Below, piece by piece: positions 53,370-60,934 of a DNA stretch of 64,000 bases. Below the pieces are notes generated by a model, which did no database searches, was not told the DNA's origin, and was given only the letters and a program-made list of their open reading frames with translations. Origin of the DNA: Paenibacillus daejeonensis DSM 15491 (lineage in GTDB: Bacteria > Bacillota > Bacilli > Paenibacillales > Paenibacillaceae); the NCBI RefSeq assembly GCF_000378385.1, contig NZ_KB899659.1:89418-153417 (forward strand). The letters run 5' to 3'. A program made the translations under genes and the position numbers. How positions within the stretch are numbered: position 1 is the first letter of the stretch; each line of letters begins with the position of its first letter.

Positions 53370-54302
53370 TTAACGCAGTCTTAGACGCGGGTCCAGCAGC
53401 AGTTGGATGAGGTCCACGATCAGATTAACCATCACAACGATAACGGCCATCATAAATACATAGCCCTGGATCACGATATAATCCTTGGCAAAAATCGCAT
53501 CCACGGCGTACTTTCCAATACCCGGCCAAGAGAAGATGCTCTCGATGATTACGGATCCCCCTAACAGGCTGGCCGTTTGGATACCCAGGAGGGTAAGGCT
53601 TGGCAGCACAGCATTCCGGAGGGCATGACTGCTAATGATCTGCCATTCTGGAAGCCCCTTGGCTCTGGCAGCTGTGACGTACAGCTTGCCCAGTTCCTCC
53701 AGCAGATTCGCACGAATGAGTCGGATATAGATACCCGCCATGCCGCAGCCCAACGTTAAGGCGGGCAACACGATGCTTCGAGCGCCCTCCATACCCATTA
53801 CGGGAAACAGCTTCAGCTTGACGGCACCGTAATACAGCAGCAGCAAACCCAGCCAATACCCCGGCATCGACGCACTGGCCATAGCGATTAACCTGCCCAG
53901 CCGATCCAGCCAACTGCCGGGATACAGGGCAGATCCAATCCCAAGGGGCAAGGCGATCAACATCGCTGCAGCCAACGCGCCTCCTGCGAGCAGTGCTGTG
54001 GCCGGAAACCGCATCATCAGCTCCGACATGACCGGTCTCCCACTGCTATACGAGATGCCAAGATCCAGCTGTAGCAGCTGAACCAACCAGCTCAGATATT
54101 GTTCAGGAATGGAGCGGTCGAGTCCCAGTGTAATCCGGGTCATTGCAATAGCTTCCTGAGTAGGCTGGATGCCATCGGCTCGTAACATAATTTCGGCTGG
54201 ATCACCGGGTGTCAGATGCATCAGGAGGAAGGATATCGCCGAAATGCCCAGAAGGACGGGGATGACTTGTCCAATCCGCTGGATCAGATAACGAGCAAAC
54301 AT
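53370..54302 (-). CDS. ABC transporter permease, OppB/NikB type
   Basis: 310 residues, starting MFARYLIQRIGQVIPVLLGIS with the family phrases LTPGDPAEIM, LGLDRSIPEQYLSWL and AARAKGLPEWQIISSHALRN (EAA loop), GIGKYAVDAIFAKDY. First gene of the seven-gene operon permease-permease-ATPase-ATPase-binding protein-methyltransferase-methyltransferase. AAGGAGTGGC precedes ATG. A TATAAT and a palindromic site lie just upstream. Confidence 0.88.
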   Translation of the reverse strand: MFARYLIQRIGQVIPVLLGISAISFLLMHLTPGDPAEIMLRADGIQPTQEAIAMTRITLGLDRSIPEQYLSWLVQLLQLDLGISYSSGRPVMSELMMRFPATALLAGGALAAAMLIALPLGIGSALYPGSWLDRLGRLIAMASASMPGYWLGLLLLYYGAVKLKLFPVMGMEGARSIVLPALTLGCGMAGIYIRLIRANLLEELGKLYVTAARAKGLPEWQIISSHALRNAVLPSLTLLGIQTASLLGGSVIIESIFSWPGIGKYAVDAIFAKDYIVIQGYVFMMAVIVVMVNLIVDLIQLLLDPRLRLR

Positions 54303-54321
54303 TCAGCCACTCCTTACATTG

Positions 54322-54344
54322 TAATCGTAACGATTATCATTATA
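54322..54344 (-). promoter_or_regulatory. -10 box and palindromic metal-box-like site of the transporter operon
   Basis: Minus strand TATAAT (54339-54344) is followed at once by TAATCGTTACGATTA (54322-54336), a perfect 7-1-7 palindrome. It matches the Zur and Fur consensus sequences about equally (11 of 14 positions for an overlapping 15-mer), so a Fur-superfamily regulator is likely but not assignable. Confidence 0.55.
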
Positions 54345-54444
54345 ACACGGGTTTTAAAAATGAAAAGACCCTGCATCCAATTTTCTAGATGAACGCTAGT
54401 CCTAGATGGCCGTCATTCCTCAGTTCTCCCTAAGCCCCCTCCAG

Positions 54445-54633
54445 CTCTAACGGCCACCGAGACGCTTATTTCACCGATTTGATAGTGGTTTCAGGGCTAA
54501 CGGACACAGTTGCCGCTATTTGACCCAAATCCGTTGGCATGCTCTCAAAAAAGTAGAAATAGGTGCGCTCATGTCCGTTAGAATCTCAAACAGCCAATTC
54601 CGAGCTGAATAGGTGCTGTGGTGGCCGTTAAAG
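54445..54633. repeat. Family A array: two direct and two inverted units
   Basis: CTAACGG begins at 54447 and 54497 (50 bp apart); the inverted CCGTTA(G/A) begins at 54575 and 54625 (again 50 bp apart). Each core extends about 25 bp, ending in a TATTT/AAATA-like part. No gene or ribosome binding site lies in 54345-55059. Confidence 0.7.
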
Positions 54634-54780
54634 TTAACGACGCGTTAGCAAAACACTGAGAGGGAAATTGTGCCAACACCACTGTGCAACCCGCATTTCA
54701 TAATGTTCATCAGTGTTTAAAGCTCCGGACGAGCGTTCTATGAAGCGGCTTGTTTGGTCCAGGAATAGATTTACGCCCAT

Positions 54781-54970
54781 TAAAGACAAAAGTACAGTTA
54801 CTAGCTCACGATACTAGCGACGAAACGCAGTTAGAGTCAAAAGTACAACTATTTCGCTCGTTTATGGAATTATATGGTTATATCAGCGATATTAACTGCA
54901 TTATTGTCCTTACGAGCTGGATCATCGTCACTGTGGCTAGATTTAAGTGTATTTTTGTCCTTATTAGCTC
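54781..54970. repeat. Family B array: two direct and two inverted units
   Basis: CAAAAGTACA begins at 54787 and 54838 (51 bp apart); TTGTCCTTA begins at 54904 and 54955 (51 bp apart) within inverted copies of the same core (TAACTGNATTNTTGTCCTTA). Same period and symmetry as family A, different sequence. Confidence 0.7.
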
Positions 54971-55060
54971 AACAACCTACTATCTACTCTTCCCCCACCC
55001 CGCCGCTTAACCATCCATACCCACTCAAACCCTACAGAACCCTAAGATGATTTAGAATAC

Positions 55061-55083
55061 AAAAAAACCGCGATCTCTCGCGG
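55061..55083 (-). terminator. Terminator of the YdhK-like gene
   Basis: Minus strand CCGCGAGAGATCGCGG followed by TTTTTTT, 11 bp past the stop. Confidence 0.85.
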
Positions 55084-55093
55084 CTTCCTCTCT

Positions 55094-55627
55094 TTACTCC
55101 AAATCGGCAAGCTCCGATTCGGTAACCCATTTGTGATTGCGGACCTGCTCTCCGTCTGTTGTTTGTTCGTAGTCAACCATATAGACCGTGGTAGCTTCCG
55201 CAGCATCAATTGTTGCTACGGCTCCCTCCATTCCTGCCATATGATCTGCCTCGAGAGTGACTTGATCGCCTGGACGATAAGACTCGGGGGCCGCATCTGC
55301 AATCTCTTCATGGATGACCCATTGATGACCGGTAACCGGCTCCCCGCCTGACTGAGGCGAATACGAAACAATATAGACTATTGTTTCATAGGCCCCAACG
55401 ATAGTGGCCTCTGCCCCGTCCATCCCCGGCATGTGATCCGCCCGGATGATGGCTCGACTACCTGCTGGATAACGGGGGGCCGCTGCCGTCTGCAAGCCTT
55501 CTGGGAGATCGCCAGATGATGAATGGTTCATCGCATCGTGTCCGTCATGATCTGCTGGCCCTGCTTTGCCGCAAGCACCTAGCAACAGCATCACTACGAG
55601 AACGATGCTTATCCAACGCCAATTCAT
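55094..55627 (-). CDS. YdhK family lipoprotein with two DUF1541 repeats
   Basis: 177 residues with lipobox LLLGAC (Cys19), a short His-rich stretch (DHDGHDAMNH) and two YdhK/DUF1541 repeats of about 55 residues (GSRAIIRADHMPGMDGAEAT and GDQVTLEADHMAGMEGAVAT). Each repeat has His and Met pairs (ADHMPGM) that could bind copper. ATG 55627 has GGAGGCG in front; the open frame upstream is copA shadow. It follows copA by 41 bp, probably in one transcript copZ-copA-ydhK. Confidence 0.85.
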   Translation of the reverse strand: MNWRWISIVLVVMLLLGACGKAGPADHDGHDAMNHSSSGDLPEGLQTAAAPRYPAGSRAIIRADHMPGMDGAEATIVGAYETIVYIVSYSPQSGGEPVTGHQWVIHEEIADAAPESYRPGDQVTLEADHMAGMEGAVATIDAAEATTVYMVDYEQTTDGEQVRNHKWVTESELADLE

Positions 55628-55668
55628 TATATTTTCGCCTCCAGATTCGTATGGTTCGCCTAGTTGGC

Positions 55669-58095
55669 CTACAGCTTGACCCGCTGCAACCGCAGCGCAT
55701 TCAGCACAACCGAGACGGAGCTGAAGGCCATCGCTGCGCCTGCGACCCATGGAGCCAGCAGGCCAATGGCGGCAATCGGAATGCCACCTGAGTTATAAGC
55801 AAGTGCCCAGAACAGATTCTGCCGGATATTGCGCATCGTCTTGCGGCTCATCCCGATCGCATCGGCAATGCTGTTCAGATCCCCTCGCATCAATGTGACA
55901 TCTGCCGCTTCCATGGCTATATCGGTTCCGGTCCCCATCGCCATCCCGATGTCTGCAGCTGCCAGCGCAGGCGCATCATTGATGCCGTCACCTACCATAG
56001 CCACCTTTCGCCCCTGGGCCTGCAGTTTGTTCACCTCGTCGGCTTTTCCTTCCGGCAGCACTTCTGCCAGTACATGATCAATCCCTGCCTGTGAGGCAAT
56101 GGCCTGGGCGGTGCGGGCATTGTCGCCGGTGATCATGATTACTTCCAGTCCCATACGTTTCAACCGGCTAACGGCTTCTCTGGAGGTCGCTTTGATCGTA
56201 TCCGCAACGGCAACCATCCCTGCATACTGCCCATCTATGGCCACCAGCATCGCCGTTTTCCCCTGCTCTTCCAGACGGGTCATTGTATCCAGCGCGTCGG
56301 CCGGGTAGACTTCGTATTTGGCCATCAGGCGGCGGGTGCCAGCCAGAATGGTTCTTCCTTCTACAAGGGCTCGAATCCCATGTCCGGGTATAGCCTCGAA
56401 TTCGGTAGCTTCCGGCAGATGGATGCCCCGCTCCTGCACGCCTCTGACAATCGCTTCTGCCAGCGGATGCTCAGACCCCTTCTCAGCGGCACCGGCAAGA
56501 CGCAGCAGCTCATTCTCGTCCAAGCCTGCAGTCACGACATCCGTTAGCTCCGGTTCGCCCTTGGTCACCGTCCCCGTCTTATCCAGGATGATTGTGTCAA
56601 TCCGATGCGTGGATTCCAGATGTTCACCACCCTTGAACAGGACGCCCATTTCGGCGGCTCGTCCAGAGCCAGCCATAATGGAGGTCGGGGTCGCCAGACC
56701 AAGCGCGCAAGGGCAGGCAATGACCAGGATAGCAATGGCAATTTCCAGAGCATTTCCGAACTCGCCTGGTGTAACTAGCAGGTACCAGATGGCGAAGGAA
56801 ATGAGCGCAATGGCTACCACCACAGGAACGAAGATACCCGAGATCCGGTCTGCTACGCGCTGGATAGGTGCCTTCGAGCCCTGCGCTTCCTCGACAACCT
56901 TAATAATTTGGGCCAATGACGAATCCTTTCCGACTTTGGTCGCGCTTAGCTTGAGACGTCCATTCTTGTTAACCGTTGCACCGATTACAGCATCGCCTGG
57001 ACGCTTCTCCACTGGAATACTCTCACCTGTCAGCATGGACTCGTCTACAGCAGAGTTCCCCTCCAGCACCTCACCGTCCACAGGGATCTTCTCCCCGGGC
57101 TTGACCAGGATGAGATCGCCGGCCACAACTTCCTCCAGAGCCACCGATTGCTCACGACCGTCCCGTATGACTAGTGCGGTCGTTGCGCGGAGATCCATCA
57201 GTTTCTTGATCGCCTCCGACGTCCTTCCCTTGGCTCTTGTCTCGAACAATTTGCCAAGCACGACCAGTGTGATCAGCACAGCACTCGTCTCAAAATACAG
57301 ATCCGGCCCGTGATGTCCAGGACTCCCCTCTGCTGCCCAGAGGATGGACAAATACACACTATAGAAAAAAGCAGCAGATGTGCCTAACGCGATGAGAACA
57401 TCCATATTGGCGCTCTTATTGCGCAGCGCCTTGTAGGCCCCTGTATAGAACGGGAGTCCGATATAGAACTGGACCGGTGCCGCAAGGACCAGTTGAAACC
57501 ATGGATTCATGAATAAATCGGGCATCCAAATCCAGGAGGTGAACGAGAAATGAGTGACCATCGCCCATAACAAAGGGACCGACAGGATAGCCGAAATGAG
57601 AAACCGCCGCCAACCTCGTGCAATGTCCTGCGACCGTCTAGTCTCTTGATCGGGTTGATCCTGCTTTGGAGCTGCTTGGTAACCAAGCTTTGCCACACGC
57701 TGTTGGATTTCTCCCACCGTTACATCCCCTGGATGATACGAGACATGAGCAGTCTCCAAGGCAAAATTGACTGTCGCGTCTGAGACTCCAGGCAGCTTGT
57801 TCAGCCCCTTCTCGATTCGGGTGGCACAGGCAGCGCAGGTCATGCCGGACAGTACCAATTCAACACTTTCCTTAACCGTTCCATAACCGAGCTTTTCTAT
57901 CCTTTGCTCTATGGCTTCCGGACTGGTCTGAACTGGATCATAGGAAATTGTGGCCCGTTCCAACGCAAAATTGACATTGGCTTGTTCCACACCTTCGAGT
58001 CTGCCGAGCCCCTTCTCAATCCGGTTGGCGCATGCAGCACAGGTCATCCCCGAGATCTGCACAGCGCTTTGTTTAAGCTGTGATGGTTGTTGCAT
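55669..58095 (-). CDS. copA: Copper-exporting P1B-type ATPase
   Basis: 808 residues. Two N-terminal heavy-metal domains, both with GMTCAACA/T (CxxC), then eight helices, actuator [13 protein letters not shown], the metal-channel motif [12 protein letters not shown] in helix 6, phosphorylation site [11 protein letters not shown], the HP of SEHPLAEAI, and hinge [16 protein letters not shown]. The last helices have [10 protein letters not shown] and [15 protein letters not shown], typical of Cu(I) pumps. It receives Cu(I) from CopZ, encoded 37 bp upstream. Standard length. Confidence 0.94.
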   Translation of the reverse strand: MQQPSQLKQSAVQISGMTCAACANRIEKGLGRLEGVEQANVNFALERATISYDPVQTSPEAIEQRIEKLGYGTVKESVELVLSGMTCAACATRIEKGLNKLPGVSDATVNFALETAHVSYHPGDVTVGEIQQRVAKLGYQAAPKQDQPDQETRRSQDIARGWRRFLISAILSVPLLWAMVTHFSFTSWIWMPDLFMNPWFQLVLAAPVQFYIGLPFYTGAYKALRNKSANMDVLIALGTSAAFFYSVYLSILWAAEGSPGHHGPDLYFETSAVLITLVVLGKLFETRAKGRTSEAIKKLMDLRATTALVIRDGREQSVALEEVVAGDLILVKPGEKIPVDGEVLEGNSAVDESMLTGESIPVEKRPGDAVIGATVNKNGRLKLSATKVGKDSSLAQIIKVVEEAQGSKAPIQRVADRISGIFVPVVVAIALISFAIWYLLVTPGEFGNALEIAIAILVIACPCALGLATPTSIMAGSGRAAEMGVLFKGGEHLESTHRIDTIILDKTGTVTKGEPELTDVVTAGLDENELLRLAGAAEKGSEHPLAEAIVRGVQERGIHLPEATEFEAIPGHGIRALVEGRTILAGTRRLMAKYEVYPADALDTMTRLEEQGKTAMLVAIDGQYAGMVAVADTIKATSREAVSRLKRMGLEVIMITGDNARTAQAIASQAGIDHVLAEVLPEGKADEVNKLQAQGRKVAMVGDGINDAPALAAADIGMAMGTGTDIAMEAADVTLMRGDLNSIADAIGMSRKTMRNIRQNLFWALAYNSGGIPIAAIGLLAPWVAGAAMAFSSVSVVLNALRLQRVKL

Positions 58096-58132
58096 CTGTT
58101 GATCACCCCTGTCCGCATCTGGTTGCTGCTCA

Positions 58133-58342
58133 TTACCCGGCGCTGACTACTTCATAACCCTGCTCTTCAATCGCTTCTTTGATAGCAGAGACGCTAATCT
58201 TGCTCTCTTCATATGTCGCACTGACAACTGCCTGTTCCAGGTTGACCTGACCCTTCGCACCAATCTCGGTCAGTGCTTGTTGAATGGCATTGGCGCAGTG
58301 CCCGCAAGACATGCCCTTAACATGTAAAGTAATAGTTTGCAT
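58133..58342 (-). CDS. copZ: Copper chaperone CopZ
   Basis: 69 residues, a single heavy-metal-associated domain with [11 protein letters not shown] (CxxC) near residue 12. It carries Cu(I) in the cytoplasm to CopA. AAGGAG precedes ATG. A good promoter with a CsoR-like half palindrome in its spacer lies 70 bp upstream. Confidence 0.93.
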   Translation of the reverse strand: MQTITLHVKGMSCGHCANAIQQALTEIGAKGQVNLEQAVVSATYEESKISVSAIKEAIEEQGYEVVSAG

Positions 58343-58410
58343 GGTATATCCAGCTCCTTCTACTGATTAGTATGGCAAAAAGGGGAATTCCCTTTCACTC
58401 TCATGCCACT

Positions 58411-58440
58411 TACTATACCCCCCTACACTATATTTGTCAA
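58411..58440 (-). promoter_or_regulatory. copZA promoter with CsoR-like site
   Basis: Minus strand TTGACA (58435-58440), 17 bp, TATAGT (58412-58417). The spacer and -10 contain GTAGGGGGGTATAGTAA, close to the right half of known copZA CsoR operators (GGGGGTATGGTAA). CsoR itself is not in the window. Confidence 0.7.
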
Positions 58441-58441
58441 T

Positions 58442-58472
58442 AAAAAAAGAGTCTCCACAAATGTAGAAACTC
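58442..58472 (-). terminator. Terminator of the metal-sensor gene
   Basis: Minus strand AAGAGTTTC ... GAGACTCTT followed by seven or more T, 6 bp past the stop. Confidence 0.8.
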
Positions 58473-58478
58473 TTCATC

Positions 58479-58844
58479 TCAGCCATGCTGCAAATGACTC
58501 ATTGTCTGCAGGAAAATCTGTTTGACATGTTCATCATCAAGTGAGTAATAGACTGTCTTGCCTTCTTTGCGACGCTTGACGATCCGGACATTGCGCAGGT
58601 AGCGCAGTTGATGGGATACGGCTGACTGAGCCATCCCCAGCACCTCGCAAATATCGTGGACGCATAACTCATGGTCGAGCAGAGCGTGGATCATCTTTAC
58701 GCGTGTAGGATCGCCGAGCGCTTTGAACAAATCCGCTAACTCGACCGCTGTATCTTCCTCCAGGCGCTGGGTTCTCAATACCTGTACATTGACCTCAGTT
58801 CCCCCACAGGTATCTTCACATTGCTCATCCAAGGTTTTGTTCAT
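58479..58844 (-). CDS. ArsR/SmtB-family metal sensor, CadC-like
   Basis: 121 residues. N-terminal cysteines (CEDTC) and ELCVHDICEVLGMAQSAVSHQLRYLR resemble the cadmium site of CadC, while the last helix LDDEHVKQIFLQTMSHLQH has the D-x-H and H-x2-H pattern of a zinc site. So both metal sites seem present. It is expected to repress efflux genes until Cd/Zn/Pb binds. Sites of the right 12-2-12 or 10-2-10 design occur upstream of the CzcO-like gene and the CadA-like ATPase, both nearby, but none was seen before its own gene. Confidence 0.85.
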   Translation of the reverse strand: MNKTLDEQCEDTCGGTEVNVQVLRTQRLEEDTAVELADLFKALGDPTRVKMIHALLDHELCVHDICEVLGMAQSAVSHQLRYLRNVRIVKRRKEGKTVYYSLDDEHVKQIFLQTMSHLQHG

Positions 58845-58943
58845 CGTCCAACACCGCCTTTCGTTCGTCTCTCTATTATATCAGAAAGATTACACTTAAG
58901 GCAGTGCTTCGTCAAATTCGCAGAGGTCGAACCTTGCATTGAA

Positions 58944-59603
58944 CTAGCGCTTTCGCCTGCTTGCCCGGCTCAAAACCAATCCCAGTGCTACAACTACGAC
59001 TGCGCCAACTACGACCCAGATCCAGGTTGAGTTAGCCGAAGCCGTGGCTTCCTCTGATGACTCATGGGCTGGCGCTTCGTTTTCTGTAGTTCCAGCGTTG
59101 TCTGGTGCCGCTGGATCGGTGACTCCCTCATTGGTTGGCTCCAGATTTGCATCATTTTGTACGGGTTCCTCGGCAGGCTCTTCTGCTGGCTGCTCTGCTG
59201 GTTCGTCTACCGGTTCTTCTGCCAGCTCTGGCTCGGGAGCAGACAGGGTGAAGCCATATTCACTTTGAATAGGATGTCCATCCTCGCCGACGATTCGCCA
59301 GGCCACGTTATAATCACCATTGGGCAGCGGCTGATCGATTACCCCGCGTACATATTGTCCTTCGACCTCAATTGAACCCAATGCCTGCTCGGCTCCGTCC
59401 AACAAAAGCGTAAATGTGCTTGTTGCATCAACATCCGTGTTAAACGTCAGCACAATCTCCTGCAGTTCTTCCGTTACTGTCGAGTCCGGCTCCGGGTTAG
59501 CCGAAGTCAGTGTAGTATGCGCGTAGAGACTTCCGGTTCCGAGCAGCCCCCACGTGATAATCGCAATGATTCCCAAAGTCAGCCAACGAAAACGCGTGTT
59601 CAT
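58944..59603 (-). CDS. CopC-domain membrane-anchored protein
   Basis: 219 residues: signal peptide ending LYA, then the CopC fold starting with His (AHTTLTSANPEPDSTV), about residues 27-120, with VAWRIVGEDGHPIQSEYGF. The N-terminal histidine and the DGH motif are the Cu(II) ligands of the family. A Pro/Glu-rich linker (PVDEPAEQPAEEPAEEP) leads to a C-terminal helix and basic anchor. ATG 59603 has GAGG in front; the open frame upstream lacks a signal peptide. Confidence 0.85.
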   Translation of the reverse strand: MNTRFRWLTLGIIAIITWGLLGTGSLYAHTTLTSANPEPDSTVTEELQEIVLTFNTDVDATSTFTLLLDGAEQALGSIEVEGQYVRGVIDQPLPNGDYNVAWRIVGEDGHPIQSEYGFTLSAPEPELAEEPVDEPAEQPAEEPAEEPVQNDANLEPTNEGVTDPAAPDNAGTTENEAPAHESSEEATASANSTWIWVVVGAVVVVALGLVLSRASRRKR

Positions 59604-59685
59604 TTCCTCAACCTCACATTCTATGTAGATAGGTTCATTATAACAAATCGAGAGACACGGGTCTGAGTCGATATTATGAAAATTA

Positions 59686-59707
59686 CATATGAACACTTAT
59701 TCACATA
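59686..59707. promoter_or_regulatory. Candidate ArsR/SmtB operator before the CzcO-like gene
   Basis: CATATGAACA, 2 bp, TATTCACATA; seven of ten positions symmetric. A possible -35 TTCACA overlaps it, with TATGAT 18 bp further (plus strand). Confidence 0.45.
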
Positions 59708-59759
59708 TTGGCATATGTTGTGCTATGATGTTCCTCAATATGGTTCAGGGGGATTCATC

Positions 59760-60818
59760 ATGAATGATGTGTATGATGTGATTGTTGTTGGTGGCGGTCA
59801 AGCCGGCTTGGCCGCAGGTTATTACTTGGCACAAACGGATCGACGTTTTCTTATTCTGGATCTTCATCACAAGGTAGGTGATGCGTGGCGCAATAGATAT
59901 GCGTCCTTGGTGTTATTTACCCCCCGGGGGTACAGCAGCTTGCCTGGCATGCCATTTCCCGGGTCGCGGGACGGGCTGCCAACCAAGGACGAGACCGCGG
60001 ATTATTTGGCTGCTTACGCCGATCATTTTAATTTGCCTATTCAACTGGATAGTCAGGTCCTCTCGATTGAAACGAAGGGTTCTGTTTATCTCATTCAGAC
60101 GAAACATGCCGCTTATCGCGCGCGCCAAGTTATTATTGCCACAGGTCCGTTTCAAGAGCCCCGTGTGCCTGATTATGCTAGCATGCTGCCTGAATCGGTT
60201 TTCCAGGTCCATTCTTCGGAATATCAGAACCCCGAGCAGTTGAGAAAAGGGAACGCCCTCGTTGTCGGAGCCGGCAATTCTGGCGCACAAATAGCATTGG
60301 AATTATCTAGACTTCACCAAGTATCCATTGCAACGGCCCATAATCCCGTATCGCTGCCGCTTCGGTTGCTGGGCAAGAGCATTTTTTTCTGGTTCGATAA
60401 ACTTGGTCTATTGTCCGCTTCTCCCGAGTCAGCGATCGGGCAACGGATACGAAAACGGCCGGATCCCATATTCGGCATGGCGTTCGGGCGTGCGATCCGC
60501 CGCGGCGTCATTCGCCAAGTTCCCAAAGCAGTGGGCGTAAATGGAGACTCGATCGTGTTTGAGGACGGTAGCAAGGGGCGCTACGACAACATAATCTGGA
60601 GTACTGGATTTAGACCGAATTATCCCTGGATTCACGTACCTGGTGCATTAGATCATAATAGCTCATTGATTCAGCATGGTGGACGCTCGCCTGTTAATGG
60701 ATTATTCGTTATCGGTCAGCCCTGGCAGACCCGCAGAAGCTCTGCCCTCCTCGGCGGCGTAGGGAAGGATGCCCAAGCAGTTGTTCATATGATTATCGCT
60801 GATCAGCGGCCTGTCTAA
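59760..60818 (+). CDS. CzcO-like flavin-dependent NAD(P)H oxidoreductase
   Basis: 352 residues. FAD fold VIVVGGGQAGLAAGYYLA at the start, NAD(P) fold NALVVGAGNSGAQIALELSR in the middle, and the linker phrase IIATGPFQEPRVPDY. It resembles CzcO (TrkA) and ArsO-type flavoproteins that accompany metal efflux genes, whose exact substrate is not settled. ATG 59760 has CAGGGGG in front; 28 codons of open frame upstream are dropped. Between the copC-domain gene (divergent) and the CadA-like ATPase. Confidence 0.83.
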   Translation: MNDVYDVIVVGGGQAGLAAGYYLAQTDRRFLILDLHHKVGDAWRNRYASLVLFTPRGYSSLPGMPFPGSRDGLPTKDETADYLAAYADHFNLPIQLDSQVLSIETKGSVYLIQTKHAAYRARQVIIATGPFQEPRVPDYASMLPESVFQVHSSEYQNPEQLRKGNALVVGAGNSGAQIALELSRLHQVSIATAHNPVSLPLRLLGKSIFFWFDKLGLLSASPESAIGQRIRKRPDPIFGMAFGRAIRRGVIRQVPKAVGVNGDSIVFEDGSKGRYDNIIWSTGFRPNYPWIHVPGALDHNSSLIQHGGRSPVNGLFVIGQPWQTRRSSALLGGVGKDAQAVVHMIIADQRPV

Positions 60819-60864
60819 ACGTTTCATACAAACATAGGAATGTACGGGACGGGGAACGCTACAA

Positions 60865-60914
60865 TTGACATTTTTCGCGTGCTCGTATATTATATGAGCA
60901 AATGTTCATGTATT
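60865..60914 (+). promoter_or_regulatory. Promoter and 12-2-12 operator of the CadA-like gene
   Basis: TTGACA (60865-60870), 17 bp, TATTAT (60888-60893). Overlapping the -10 is ATTATATGAGCA, two bases, TGTTCATGTATT (60889-60914), nine of twelve positions symmetric: the classic ArsR/SmtB design. The CadC-like protein encoded at 58479 is the likely ligand. Confidence 0.75.
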
Positions 60915-60934
60915 AACTGAAAGGCGGTGGCCTC

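Noticed and set aside
54445-54970. Possible CRISPR array, because of ~25 bp cores and ~25 bp spacers
   Set aside because: Cores are degenerate, half are inverted, only four units per family, and no cas genes are present.
54750-55010. 86-codon plus-strand ORF
   Set aside because: Made entirely of the family B repeat array; no ribosome binding site.
56318-57313. 331-codon plus-strand ORF inside copA
   Set aside because: Shadow on the opposite strand of a clear P-type ATPase; low-complexity Ser/Arg-rich translation, no ribosome binding site.
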